Source: Lentisphaeraceae bacterium (GTDB lineage: Bacteria; Verrucomicrobiota; Lentisphaeria; Lentisphaerales; Lentisphaeraceae). Taken from it: 39,475 bases of DNA. A program made the translations under genes and the position numbers. Positions 26,711-34,629 of the stretch are shown here, piece by piece. The stretch spans positions 1 through 39,475 of the forward strand of contig JAJPOQ010000018.1 in NCBI GenBank assembly GCA_021232515.1, given 5' to 3'. Each line of letters opens with the position of its first letter. Within the stretch, counting starts at the first letter, position 1. The notes under the pieces are model-generated. The model worked only from the letters and a program-made list of their open reading frames with translations. It was not told the DNA's origin and did no database searches.

Positions 26711-28178
26711 GATAGTCTTTGAGAAGATCGATCAATTGATTGATCTTAAATGGCTTCGGTAGGTAAGAAGATGCTCCCATACTCAAAATCCCTGAGTTAT
26801 CGATCGCTCCAGAGTATGCACTCATAACAATTATCGGCATCTCATTCTCAGAAGCAGAGAACTTAGCTAAAAGATCTTCACCTTTAACTCCAGGTAAAAT
26901 CCAATCTTGTAGGATCAAATCTATTTTATGCTCATTTTCTTCGAAGAGTTTCAAGGCTGTATTACCATCTTGAGCAGCTAAAACATTTAGACCAAGTGAC
27001 TCGAGCCATTGACAAACACTACTATGAATCAAAGGTTCATCTTCAACAAAAAGTATGGTTTCACCACCTGTAAATGATGTTTTCGAAGCTATGGTCGTCG
27101 CAGATAAATCTTCTTTATCGACTGATTGTGACCTAGTTCTAGAATCAACTATTTCACTTGCTGGTATGGTAACTGTAAAAGTTGTACCAACCCCTACTTT
27201 ACTCTTAACCTCAACATCGCCTTGCATTTCGCGTACTTTCTTACGAACCATCCACAAGCCTAGACCTGTACCTTTACCTGACGATGTATAGTAGGCATCA
27301 AAAATTCTACCCAACTTCTCGTCAGGAATACCACAACCATTATCAATAATTGACATACAGACGAACGGCTTTCCATCTTTAACGACATTTCGCAGATCAA
27401 CAATCAAACTATCGCCTTCTGCCTCCATCGCATTTCGAGAATTCACACAGAGGTTCAGGAAAATTTCTTGCATGTCACAAGCATGCGCCATGATAGGTTT
27501 TAAATTTGAATCTATCTTCAATTCAACGCGGATTGCTGCTGAACAAATATGTTTGAGCAACATCTCAAAGTCTTTAACCAACTTATCTAAGCGAATAGCA
27601 ACTGGTGATTCGTTCTCGGCATTTTCATTTAACTTTAATAAACCAACCATCAAAGCATTCGCTTGATCTAAGTAATCGATTGTTTTTGCTAAAGCACTGG
27701 AAACACTAGGCTGAGGGTTTGACTCTAAAATACACCATTCGATGATATTTTGAACGCCACCCATAAGATTCTTAAAATCGTGAATCAGACCGGCAGATAA
27801 GTTTCCCATCAAACTGAGCTTTTCTATATGCTCCATCTGCTCTTGTTCTAGAGCAACTTCACTAATAGTTCCGGAAATAATCGGCCAACGATCTTTCTGT
27901 TCAATGAGACCGGCTCGGTCTTGAACGAGAATATTTTCGCCACAAGGTAAGGTGATACGATACTTTTCAGACTTCGCCCCCTTACTATTTGTGAGCTGAT
28001 CCAAGTATGTGTCATACTTCTTCTGATCTTTGTCATTGATATTTTTTTGCCACTGAGAAGTGTTCAAAGGAACATCTATCTCTAATTCACCAAAAATATC
28101 TTCTGACGAAAAATGTAATTCACCTGAAACTGGTGAAAGATTGTAACTAAGCTCTAAGCGCTGCCTCTTAGATTCCAT
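26703..28178 (-). CDS. Histidine kinase with C-terminal receiver domain (kinase-REC hybrid)
   Basis: A 491-residue cytoplasmic protein. An N-terminal PAS-like region (about 10-110) precedes a dimerisation helix with H133 in GLIHDFKNLMGG, the HDFxN type seen in NtrB-like kinases. An ATPase domain follows (N box FLNLCVNSRNAME, DNGCGIPDEKLGRIFD, GKGTGLGLWMV). From about residue 370 there is a receiver domain with acidic pair VEDE, D425 in LILQDWILPG and K in YLPKPF. It is the last gene of the minus-strand motility/signalling unit, 16 bp after the REC-HD gene. The receiver could be phosphorylated by its own kinase and pass the signal on. Confidence 0.93.
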   Translation of the reverse strand: MESKRQRLELSYNLSPVSGELHFSSEDIFGELEIDVPLNTSQWQKNINDKDQKKYDTYLDQLTNSKGAKSEKYRITLPCGENILVQDRAGLIEQKDRWPIISGTISEVALEQEQMEHIEKLSLMGNLSAGLIHDFKNLMGGVQNIIEWCILESNPQPSVSSALAKTIDYLDQANALMVGLLKLNENAENESPVAIRLDKLVKDFEMLLKHICSAAIRVELKIDSNLKPIMAHACDMQEIFLNLCVNSRNAMEAEGDSLIVDLRNVVKDGKPFVCMSIIDNGCGIPDEKLGRIFDAYYTSSGKGTGLGLWMVRKKVREMQGDVEVKSKVGVGTTFTVTIPASEIVDSRTRSQSVDKEDLSATTIASKTSFTGGETILFVEDEPLIHSSVCQWLESLGLNVLAAQDGNTALKLFEENEHKIDLILQDWILPGVKGEDLLAKFSASENEMPIIVMSAYSGAIDNSGILSMGASSYLPKPFKINQLIDLLKDYLK

Positions 28179-28194
28179 TCGATTGTCAAATCCA

Positions 28195-29205
28195 CTAATT
28201 TTTTAAAGAACTCATCATCTCATAAAACTCATCAAACAAGATATTGTCAAACCATTTCCCCTTAAACATTTTCATATAATCAAGGGTGCTTTGGTGCGCA
28301 TTTCTATTATATGTCTCTTCCTCATCGTAACAATCACAAATTCTAATCATTTTTGACTCATCTGACAAGTCTTCGCCCAAAACACCATAAAATCCACTTC
28401 CATCGATATTTTCATGATGATACCTGACTATTTCCGCAAGCTCAGAGAAACCCTCTACATTGCCCAGCAAGTTTGCACAAATTTCTGGATGCCTTTCATA
28501 GTTTTGTTTTTCATGAATCGACATGTAAGATTCAAGACCATGTTGGATATGATCTGGGTATGCAAGCAATGGTAAATCGTGAAGAAATGCAGCAGTTTGA
28601 ACTCGTTCGATAAAGTCTTGAGACTTCCCAAGCCTTGTTGCAAGGTTACCTACCATAAGTGAGGTCCTTCTTCCATGAACAGTCACCGTATGAGAGCTCA
28701 ACTTCATTAATGACTTAAATGAATCAAGCATTCCATCTAAATTACTTTTTAATTGACTACGTAAATTATCTCTACTTGTGATCACCATCTCCAATTCTTT
28801 TTGAAGAAGGTTTATCTCTCGTTTATTGCGAATTTCACGAAAAATTGATTCCATCAAAATCTGCAATTGTGCTTTCTGCCAAGGCTTGCTAATAAAATGA
28901 AAAATATTCAAATTTTTCATATCTTCATGTAGTGAAGACAGATCTCCAAAACCTGTTAGTAAAACTTTTACGATAGTAGGATGTGAAGTGTTCATTGATT
29001 TAAAAAACTCCAAACCATCCATGTCCGGCATTCTTAAATCTGAAATAACCACATCATATTCTTCTTGATCAAGAAACTCTAAGGCTTCATTCGCAGTTCC
29101 AATTGTGCGTACATAAACTGGCCCTAAGCTCAACAAATTTATCTTCAGTAAATCTGCAACTTTTAAATCATCATCAACAATTAATATGTTTATATCTTTT
29201 TCCAA
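28195..29205 (-). CDS. Response regulator with degenerate HD-GYP-like output domain
   Basis: A RpfG-like layout of 336 residues. The receiver domain (1-120) is complete: VDDD (10-13), phosphoacceptor D56 in SDLRMPD, T84 and K107 in FISKPW. A linker helix leads to an HD domain with HD at 209-210 (FLHDLPLL), ERHPEICANLL, and HHENIDGSGFYG (263-274). In active HD-GYP cyclic-di-GMP phosphodiesterases these read HDIGK and HHE..DGSGYP; here the GYP Tyr-Pro and the HDxGK Lys are missing, so catalysis is doubtful. The start is a TTG with AAGGGA upstream, overlapping the preceding gene's stop (coupled translation). Confidence 0.88.
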   Translation of the reverse strand: MEKDINILIVDDDLKVADLLKINLLSLGPVYVRTIGTANEALEFLDQEEYDVVISDLRMPDMDGLEFFKSMNTSHPTIVKVLLTGFGDLSSLHEDMKNLNIFHFISKPWQKAQLQILMESIFREIRNKREINLLQKELEMVITSRDNLRSQLKSNLDGMLDSFKSLMKLSSHTVTVHGRRTSLMVGNLATRLGKSQDFIERVQTAAFLHDLPLLAYPDHIQHGLESYMSIHEKQNYERHPEICANLLGNVEGFSELAEIVRYHHENIDGSGFYGVLGEDLSDESKMIRICDCYDEEETYNRNAHQSTLDYMKMFKGKWFDNILFDEFYEMMSSLKN

Positions 29206-29214
29206 AATAGTCCC

Positions 29215-30903
29215 TTATTCATCCCCACCTAGTAACTTATCTATCTCACTTTGATCTAAAGCACCGCCTTCATCATCTGGTTCATTATCACCGCCAAGTA
29301 AGGCATCTATTTCACTTTGATCTAAAGCTCCACTTTCTTCTTCAACTGTCGCAGGTTCAGAATCACCATCAAGTAAGGCATCTATTTCACTTTGATCTAA
29401 AGCACCACTTTCTTCTTCAACTGTCGCAGGTTCAGAATCACCATCAAGTAAGGCATCTATTTCACTTTGATCTAAGGCACCACTTTCTTCCTCAACTATC
29501 TCAGACTCAGCTCCACCGCCAAGTAAGGCATCTATTTCACTTTGATCTAAAGCTCCACTTTCTTCCTCAACTATCTCAGACTCAGCTCCACCGCCAAGTA
29601 AGGCATCTATTTCACTCTGATCTAAGGCACCACTTTCTTCTTCAACTGTTTCTGCTTCAGCCCCACCACCAAGTAAGGCATCTATTTCACTTTGATCTAA
29701 AGCGCCACCTTCTTCCTCAACTGTCTCAGGCTCAGCTCCACCGCCAAGTAAGGCGTCGATTTCACTTTGATCTAAAGCTCCACTTTCTTCCTCAACTGTC
29801 GCTGGTTCAGAATCACCGCCAAGTAAGGCATCTATTTCACTTTGATCTAAGGCGCCACCTTCCTCTTCAACTGCCGCAGGCTCAGCTCCACCGCCAAGTA
29901 AGGCGTCTATTTCACTTTGATCTAAGGCGCCACTTTCTTCCTCAACTGTCTCAGGCTCAGCTCCACCGCCAAGTAAGGCGTCTATTTCACTTTGATCTAA
30001 AGCGCTATCCTCTTCTACTGCAACATCAGAATCGCTATCGAGTAAAGCATCTATTTCACTCTGATCTAAAGCTTCTCCTTCTGAAAATTCTTTCGCTTTT
30101 TCTTTCGCTGGCGAATTCAGAGAGTCCATCATCTCTGCACGTAAAGTTGCTAAGTGAGAATTAATGGCATCGACATCATCTTCGGAAACTAAACTAACTG
30201 CAATCTCTTCTTTACTTGGGCGCTTCTTATTTTCATTAACTTTTTTAGTTTTGCCCTCTTTCTTCATCCTCTCAAGTTCAAGTTTGTCAGCTTCTTTTTT
30301 CGCTTCTCTGGCAACTGCTAATTGTGCAGCCAAATCATCGATTTCTGCGTCACTGACTTCTTCAAACTTCTTAGGTTCTTCAACTTCACCTAATAAATTA
30401 TCTAATTCATTTTGATCTAACTCTAAATTTTCAGAAGGGGCTTCGTCTTTAGCAGCTTCTTTAACTTGTGGAGTAGCTTTAGCCAAGTAAGCTTCTGCTT
30501 CTTCTAAGTTAAAGGAAAGGTCATCTGAGAAATCTAAGTCTACAGCAAGGTCTGCCACTGCTATCTCAATTGAGATTTCCTTATGATTCTCCTTAGCTTT
30601 GGCAACCATTCCAATCAATTCATCCGACTCAACTTTGATTGGTTCTTCAACAACTGGAGCTTTGGCTTCTACCTTCGTTGGCTGTTCTGGCTTCGCTGCC
30701 TCGGCTTGACTCTCTGGTGCAACTTCCGGTCTTTTCTTAAGCTCAATATTTTTAGCTTTAACTTCTTCAATCTGATTATGCTGAAAAAGGATTATATCTA
30801 TTGTCTTGCGACGCGCTTCCCTTAACTCTTTGACAAGAGTCTCTGAGTCCATCGCATTTAAAGCGTCTATTATTTTTTCTTTGTCTTTTTTAATACATTC
30901 CAT
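29215..30903 (-). CDS. Tandem-array protein of FliM-like CheY-binding motifs (12 x LDQSEIDALL)
   Basis: An acidic, apparently disordered 562-residue protein. The first 60 residues are a helical, possibly coiled segment (MECIKKDKEKIIDALNAM). A low-complexity Glu/Ala/Lys region follows with one diverged motif (LDQNELDNLLG, DNA 30390-30420). The last 286 residues are 12 copies of LDQSEIDALL, mostly every 25 residues, separated by GGGAEPETVEEESG-like acidic linkers; the final copy reads EIDKLL. The motif equals the N-terminal peptide of FliM (LSQAEIDALLNGDSE in E. coli) and FliY that docks phospho-CheY on the flagellar switch, but no FliM or FliN fold follows. The ATG at 30903 overlaps the maf gene by 14 bp; the frame also opens at a GTG (30921). 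A receiver-domain scaffold or sponge role is inference. Confidence 0.9.
   Translation of the reverse strand: MECIKKDKEKIIDALNAMDSETLVKELREARRKTIDIILFQHNQIEEVKAKNIELKKRPEVAPESQAEAAKPEQPTKVEAKAPVVEEPIKVESDELIGMVAKAKENHKEISIEIAVADLAVDLDFSDDLSFNLEEAEAYLAKATPQVKEAAKDEAPSENLELDQNELDNLLGEVEEPKKFEEVSDAEIDDLAAQLAVAREAKKEADKLELERMKKEGKTKKVNENKKRPSKEEIAVSLVSEDDVDAINSHLATLRAEMMDSLNSPAKEKAKEFSEGEALDQSEIDALLDSDSDVAVEEDSALDQSEIDALLGGGAEPETVEEESGALDQSEIDALLGGGAEPAAVEEEGGALDQSEIDALLGGDSEPATVEEESGALDQSEIDALLGGGAEPETVEEEGGALDQSEIDALLGGGAEAETVEEESGALDQSEIDALLGGGAESEIVEEESGALDQSEIDALLGGGAESEIVEEESGALDQSEIDALLDGDSEPATVEEESGALDQSEIDALLDGDSEPATVEEESGALDQSEIDALLGGDNEPDDEGGALDQSEIDKLLGGDE
29253..30069. repeat. 75-bp tandem direct repeats, 12 units, in-frame coding
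   Basis: The heptamer GATCTAA recurs at 29253, 29319, 29394, 29469, 29544, 29619, 29694, 29769, 29844, 29919, 29994 and 30063. Spacing is 75 bp except for the two end units (66 and 69 bp), always a multiple of three. Flanking sequence in each unit is nearly identical; the units around 29341-29490 differ at only a few bases. It is a coding minisatellite within the EIDALL-array gene. Confidence 0.97.
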
Positions 30904-32737
30904 AACCAGTTTCCAACACACTATTTTCTATGGATTCTAAGGATATATCTGAAGGTAAGTACCCTTCCCAAAAGTCTTTTACATCTGCAGCTACCAACAC
31001 ATGATAATTAGGTAACCAGAGAGTCTTTTCCCAATCTTTGACATTTTCATCAGTCTTAATATCAAAAACTTTAATTGGTCGCAATTGAAGTAAATCTGGT
31101 GGAAATTCACCATTCATCGTATAAACCGTACCCAACTCATGCTCATCAATTGCTTGAAGTGACTCAATTAAATCATTTGGCTGTAGAACTTTTATGTCGC
31201 TACCAAGTAAGGCTCCAAGCGTCTCGACCGACTCAGGGCATACTAAGGCTGCTTTGTTATCGGTTTTCGTCTTCTCTGAGTTAAGTACTGTTAATAAAAA
31301 ATCTGCCGCATTAATCCAGTCATCTTGCTTAAGCTCTTCCGAAACTTCGCTAGCCCCTTGAAGTAAATAACTTGTAAACGGCTCAACTAGAGCCATAAAC
31401 CGGCTATTTCTCGAATCTTCTTTAAAATCTTTTAAATAGGAATGTAATAAGATCGAATCGAATCGTTTTTTATCTAAAGGAATATTTTTTAACAAACAAA
31501 CATTAAATTCTAAAACACTCTTTAAAGACTGTATTTTAGTACCTTTCTTTAGTGCACCACCTTCCGTTGCATCCACAACAGGAATGGAGGTACTTTGAAT
31601 CATCCACTCAAAACCTTCTAAGAAGCCTTTCATCGAAACATCAGTCTTAACAGTTTCTTCATATGCTCCTGGGATTTCGCACAAGTGTGGCACTGCCATG
31701 CCTTCAAAATATTTTACCGGCATATCTTTTGGATGAAAAGAGTCATTTCTAAATGCTAGATCAAAACCAGTCATGATTATTTCAGAAGCCTTAGAGGCGA
31801 TTGCAAAATTAAATGCCATATGACCAACACAACGTCCTAGTTCCAGTCGAGAAAAGTCCTGAATAAAAGGTTCTACCCATTTTTCATTTTCTGAACTACC
31901 AGTCAATAAAACCGGACCGGGATAGTTTTGAGTTAAGCCATAGTTTGATTTAACATTGAGGATTAATGGTACATTTTTCAATTCCGTTTCATGCCCAGCA
32001 AAAAAACGCCAAGACATAAGTGTATCTTCCATAGATACTATAAAGTCAGGAATCACACCGTTTTTTAACAATGTCTGAAGAGCCCCATCACAAGCAATAA
32101 TATAAGCTTTATTGGAGTTCTCTTTGAGAGTCGAAACAGTTATGTCTAATGAAGGACCTGCACCAACAATAACTGCAGGAGCATCTAACACTGGGAATGA
32201 AGATAAATACTCAACATCATCATTTAGGTTTAAAATTGTGTTCGTGTTACCGTGCCACCTTTTAAGGGATCTATTCGCGGCAAGACTGGCACACTTTTTC
32301 TGATAAGACAGTACGGTACACTCAAGCAAATCCGCAAGTGAAGCATCAAGCTTCCGGTATCTATCCGGAAAATAAACTCTTATTTGGCCATGCTCTAGGT
32401 ACTGCCGGTAAGGTGATAGCTCTTTTTCTAGATGGTCCGCAGAGTTAATTTGTAAAGCTTTTGCATCTGGCACGATTGCCTTAAAAATTCTTAAACGGTT
32501 TTTATTTGAATCCATCACTAGAATATGTTCATAAAGCTGGGCGGCCAAATCATATGTCACCTTAGAACAAGGCGGGAGTATTAAGACCTTTGCTGTTGTA
32601 TTTTCTTTATAAAAAGACAACAACTCAGATGAAGGATCTTTAGGGTTTTCGGAAAACTTCGTACGAGTACTAGGGTTACTAACCACAAAAAGGCCAGCAT
32701 CTATCCTCAAAGTATCATATTCCCAATTATCGTCCAT
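30890..32737 (-). CDS. Motility-associated factor (Maf) glycosyltransferase family protein, DUF115
   Basis: A 615-residue cytoplasmic protein of the Maf/DUF115 family, whose members in Helicobacter, Campylobacter, Aeromonas and Clostridium attach nonulosonic acid sugars to flagellin. The core is clear: APAVIVGAGPSLD (about 185-197), AYIIACDGALQTLLKNGVIPDFIVSMED, GHMAFNFAIASKASEIIMTGFDLAF. AGGAAAGG lies 5-13 bases upstream of the ATG. It is the first gene of the minus-strand unit and is divergent from fliO, which supports a flagellar role. Its sugar donor genes and the flagellin gene are not in the window. Confidence 0.88.
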   Translation of the reverse strand: MDDNWEYDTLRIDAGLFVVSNPSTRTKFSENPKDPSSELLSFYKENTTAKVLILPPCSKVTYDLAAQLYEHILVMDSNKNRLRIFKAIVPDAKALQINSADHLEKELSPYRQYLEHGQIRVYFPDRYRKLDASLADLLECTVLSYQKKCASLAANRSLKRWHGNTNTILNLNDDVEYLSSFPVLDAPAVIVGAGPSLDITVSTLKENSNKAYIIACDGALQTLLKNGVIPDFIVSMEDTLMSWRFFAGHETELKNVPLILNVKSNYGLTQNYPGPVLLTGSSENEKWVEPFIQDFSRLELGRCVGHMAFNFAIASKASEIIMTGFDLAFRNDSFHPKDMPVKYFEGMAVPHLCEIPGAYEETVKTDVSMKGFLEGFEWMIQSTSIPVVDATEGGALKKGTKIQSLKSVLEFNVCLLKNIPLDKKRFDSILLHSYLKDFKEDSRNSRFMALVEPFTSYLLQGASEVSEELKQDDWINAADFLLTVLNSEKTKTDNKAALVCPESVETLGALLGSDIKVLQPNDLIESLQAIDEHELGTVYTMNGEFPPDLLQLRPIKVFDIKTDENVKDWEKTLWLPNYHVLVAADVKDFWEGYLPSDISLESIENSVLETGYGMY

Positions 32738-32771
32738 TTTACCTTTCCTAATTATCTATAAATTGGATAGG

Positions 32772-32789
32772 CCGCATTCTCTATGCCGG
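32772..32789 (-). promoter_or_regulatory. Sigma-54-like promoter for the maf operon
   Basis: On the minus strand CGGCATAGAGAATGCGG has the invariant GG and GC dinucleotides exactly 10 bases apart, with GGCA and TGC intact; overall about 7 of 12 consensus positions match. Transcription would begin near 32763, about 26 bases before the maf ATG and ahead of its Shine-Dalgarno, so the geometry fits. Confidence 0.35.
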
Positions 32790-32901
32790 AAAAGAAAACA
32801 AAAGTAACTAAACATCACAGTTTTTTACCAAAGGACACCGAAAAACAGATCACACTTAAAAATTTACAAATTCTCTAACTACTTAAATCAAGCAACTTAC
32901 A

Positions 32902-32907
32902 TATAAT
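32902..32907 (+). promoter_or_regulatory. Possible -10 box for the fliO operon
   Basis: A perfect TATAAT stands 60 bp before the fliO ATG, but the hexamer 17 bp upstream (CTACTT) is a poor -35. This 229-bp divergent gap is the only place a promoter for fliOPQR can lie. Confidence 0.3.
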
Positions 32908-32966
32908 CAAAGAACGATAATCATCTCTCTAAACTTTACTGGCACACTACTTGAGTAACAGGAGAT

Positions 32967-33614
32967 ATGAAAAATTTACACCACATACTCATTTTAGTTT
33001 TTTTCGCCTGCTCAGGAGCCGTTTTTTCCCAAGACGAAAAAAGTTCCCCTATTGCAGAGACAACGGTCAATCCAACAAATATAACTAAAACTGTCGAAGC
33101 TGAAACTAAAGCAGTTTTAGAAGAATCGACGACTGAAGAAAGTACGAAAGAAAAACCAAAAAAGAAAAACCAATTGTTTGGTTCTGATATTCACAAAAAG
33201 TCTTTAGGTTTAACCGATACTAAAAAATCTAACTCTGGTGAAGTCATGCTAAAAACATGTCTTTCATTAGCTGCTGTCATAGGACTCATCCTCCTCATTT
33301 TTTACGCTATTAAGAAAATCAATAACAAGGTTTATGTCGGCAATAAAAACAACCCTCTAAGAGTTTTTAGCCGCATGCCACTAGATAACAAAAACTATCT
33401 AACTTTAGTGCGAGCATATGAAGAAGAATTCCTACTCTCTGTTGGACCAAATGGCACTACCGTTGTTGCTCGCTATGCAATAATTGGAGATGATGACGAG
33501 CCTGAAGTCACACCTGTAAATGCTGAAGGAAAACGTGTTTTTAAGATCAGTGATGAAGAGCACATAACATCTATAAACTTAAGCCCAATTCAAGAGCCTA
33601 AAAATGAAGAATAA
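32967..33614 (+). CDS. fliO: Flagellar biosynthesis protein FliO
   Basis: Assembly chaperone for the FliP ring of the flagellar type III export gate. The 215-residue product has a signal peptide (ILILVFFACSGAVFS), an acidic/Lys-rich periplasmic linker, one membrane helix (about residues 95-113: LSLAAVIGLILLIFYAIK) and a small cytoplasmic beta domain (VFSRMPLDNKNYLTLVRAYEEEFLLSVGPNGTTVVA) typical of FliO. A good Shine-Dalgarno (CAGGAGAT) precedes the ATG. It opens the export operon and overlaps fliP by 11 bp. Confidence 0.88.
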   Translation: MKNLHHILILVFFACSGAVFSQDEKSSPIAETTVNPTNITKTVEAETKAVLEESTTEESTKEKPKKKNQLFGSDIHKKSLGLTDTKKSNSGEVMLKTCLSLAAVIGLILLIFYAIKKINNKVYVGNKNNPLRVFSRMPLDNKNYLTLVRAYEEEFLLSVGPNGTTVVARYAIIGDDDEPEVTPVNAEGKRVFKISDEEHITSINLSPIQEPKNEE

Positions 33615-34353
33615 AGTAAACATACAACTACTCATTCTTTTACTGGTCTCACTTAGCCCCTCCTTATTTGGACAAATTGAACTCGGCGATAAAGAAATAG
33701 GTGTCAAAATAAGTCTTGAAGGACAAAGCTTTTCAAAAGCTGTGAATATCCTGATACTAATGACGATGCTAAGCCTAGTTCCGTCATTCATAATGATGAT
33801 GACTTCTTTCACTCGTATCGTTATCGTTCTTAACTTCTTGAAACAAGCAATGGGCACACAACAAGTACCGTCTGCGAAACTAGTTAGTAGTCTCGCTTTA
33901 TTCCTTAGTATTTTCATCATGTATCCAGTCTATAACAGAGTCTATAACGACGCTATCATTCCATATTCTGAACAAGCTATAAGCGAAGAAGAAGCAATCG
34001 AAAAAGGCATAGGCCACATCAAAGACTTTATGCTTTTGCAAACTCGAGACAACGATCTAATCATGTTTATGGATTTAGCTGGACAAGGTCCCGTTGAAAC
34101 ACCTAAAGAGCTTTCATTGAGAATCATTATTCCTGCATTTATCATCAGTGAAATAAAGACTGCCTTCCAAATGGGTTTCCTCATATATTTACCATTTTTA
34201 GTTATTGACCTCGTTATCGCGACCCTACTTATGGCGATGGGTATGATGATGCTACCTCCTGTAATGATCTCTCTGCCGTTTAAGCTACTACTCTTTATTC
34301 TAGTCGATGGCTGGGGATTATTAATCTACAATCTTGTAGCGAGCTTTGGTTGA
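33604..34353 (+). CDS. fliP: Flagellar export gate protein FliP
   Basis: Five copies of FliP build the export gate with FliQ and FliR. The protein has a cleavable-looking signal peptide (LLILLLVSLSPSLFG), then the family core MMTSFTRIVIVLNFLKQAMG, LALFLSIFIMYPV, a periplasmic domain, and the closing PAFIISEIKTAFQMGFLIYLPFLVIDLV and MGMMMLPPVMISLPFKLLLF. Length 249 is standard. It starts inside the end of fliO. Confidence 0.97.
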   Translation: MKNKVNIQLLILLLVSLSPSLFGQIELGDKEIGVKISLEGQSFSKAVNILILMTMLSLVPSFIMMMTSFTRIVIVLNFLKQAMGTQQVPSAKLVSSLALFLSIFIMYPVYNRVYNDAIIPYSEQAISEEEAIEKGIGHIKDFMLLQTRDNDLIMFMDLAGQGPVETPKELSLRIIIPAFIISEIKTAFQMGFLIYLPFLVIDLVIATLLMAMGMMMLPPVMISLPFKLLLFILVDGWGLLIYNLVASFG

Positions 34354-34359
34354 CGACTT

Positions 34360-34629
34360 ATGGATGAAAATATAATTATTGAAATAATGCAGCAAACACT
34401 TTACACAACTATGCTGCTATCTGCTCCACCACTTATTTCTCTGGTAGTCGTCGGTCTTACAACACAAATTATACAGACTGTTACACAGCTCAAAGATCAA
34501 TCCTTGACCTTTATTCCAAAGATGGCCATTACCGGAGTTATCATGATTGTGATGCTGCCTTGGTATATTTCGACAGTCAAAAACTATTTCCAAATAATCT
34601 TTAATTATATGGGGATTACCAAACAGTGA
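34360..34629 (+). CDS. fliQ: Flagellar export gate protein FliQ
   Basis: An 89-residue two-helix membrane protein, the standard FliQ size. Conserved features are the first helix ending APPLISLVVVGLTTQIIQ, the loop TQLKDQSLTFIPKM and the second helix. Four copies assemble around the FliP-FliR core. It starts 6 bp after fliP and overlaps fliR by 4 bp (GTGA). Confidence 0.97.
   Translation: MDENIIIEIMQQTLYTTMLLSAPPLISLVVVGLTTQIIQTVTQLKDQSLTFIPKMAITGVIMIVMLPWYISTVKNYFQIIFNYMGITKQ

Noticed and set aside
29253..30069. CRISPR array
   Set aside because: The regular repeats have no unique spacers. Period is a multiple of three and the whole stretch is an open reading frame with a conserved peptide motif.
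30164..30415. Antisense plus-strand reading frames over the array gene and elsewhere
   Set aside because: They are low-complexity mirror images of the Glu/Ser/Ala-rich coding strand, with no ribosome site or family resemblance.
29215..30903. A true FliM or FliN switch protein
   Set aside because: Only the N-terminal docking peptide is shared. No FliM middle domain or SpoA (FliN-type) C-terminal domain is present anywhere in the protein.
32884..32920. TAAA and ACGATAA as a sigma-28 flagellar promoter before fliO
   Set aside because: The two halves are 25 bases apart rather than about 15, and the second half is an incomplete match.
32940..32955. TGGCACACTACTTGAG as a sigma-54 promoter for fliO
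   Set aside because: The -24 half is perfect but the -12 half has GA in place of GC. Transcription would also begin at about the fliO ATG, leaving its Shine-Dalgarno out of the transcript.
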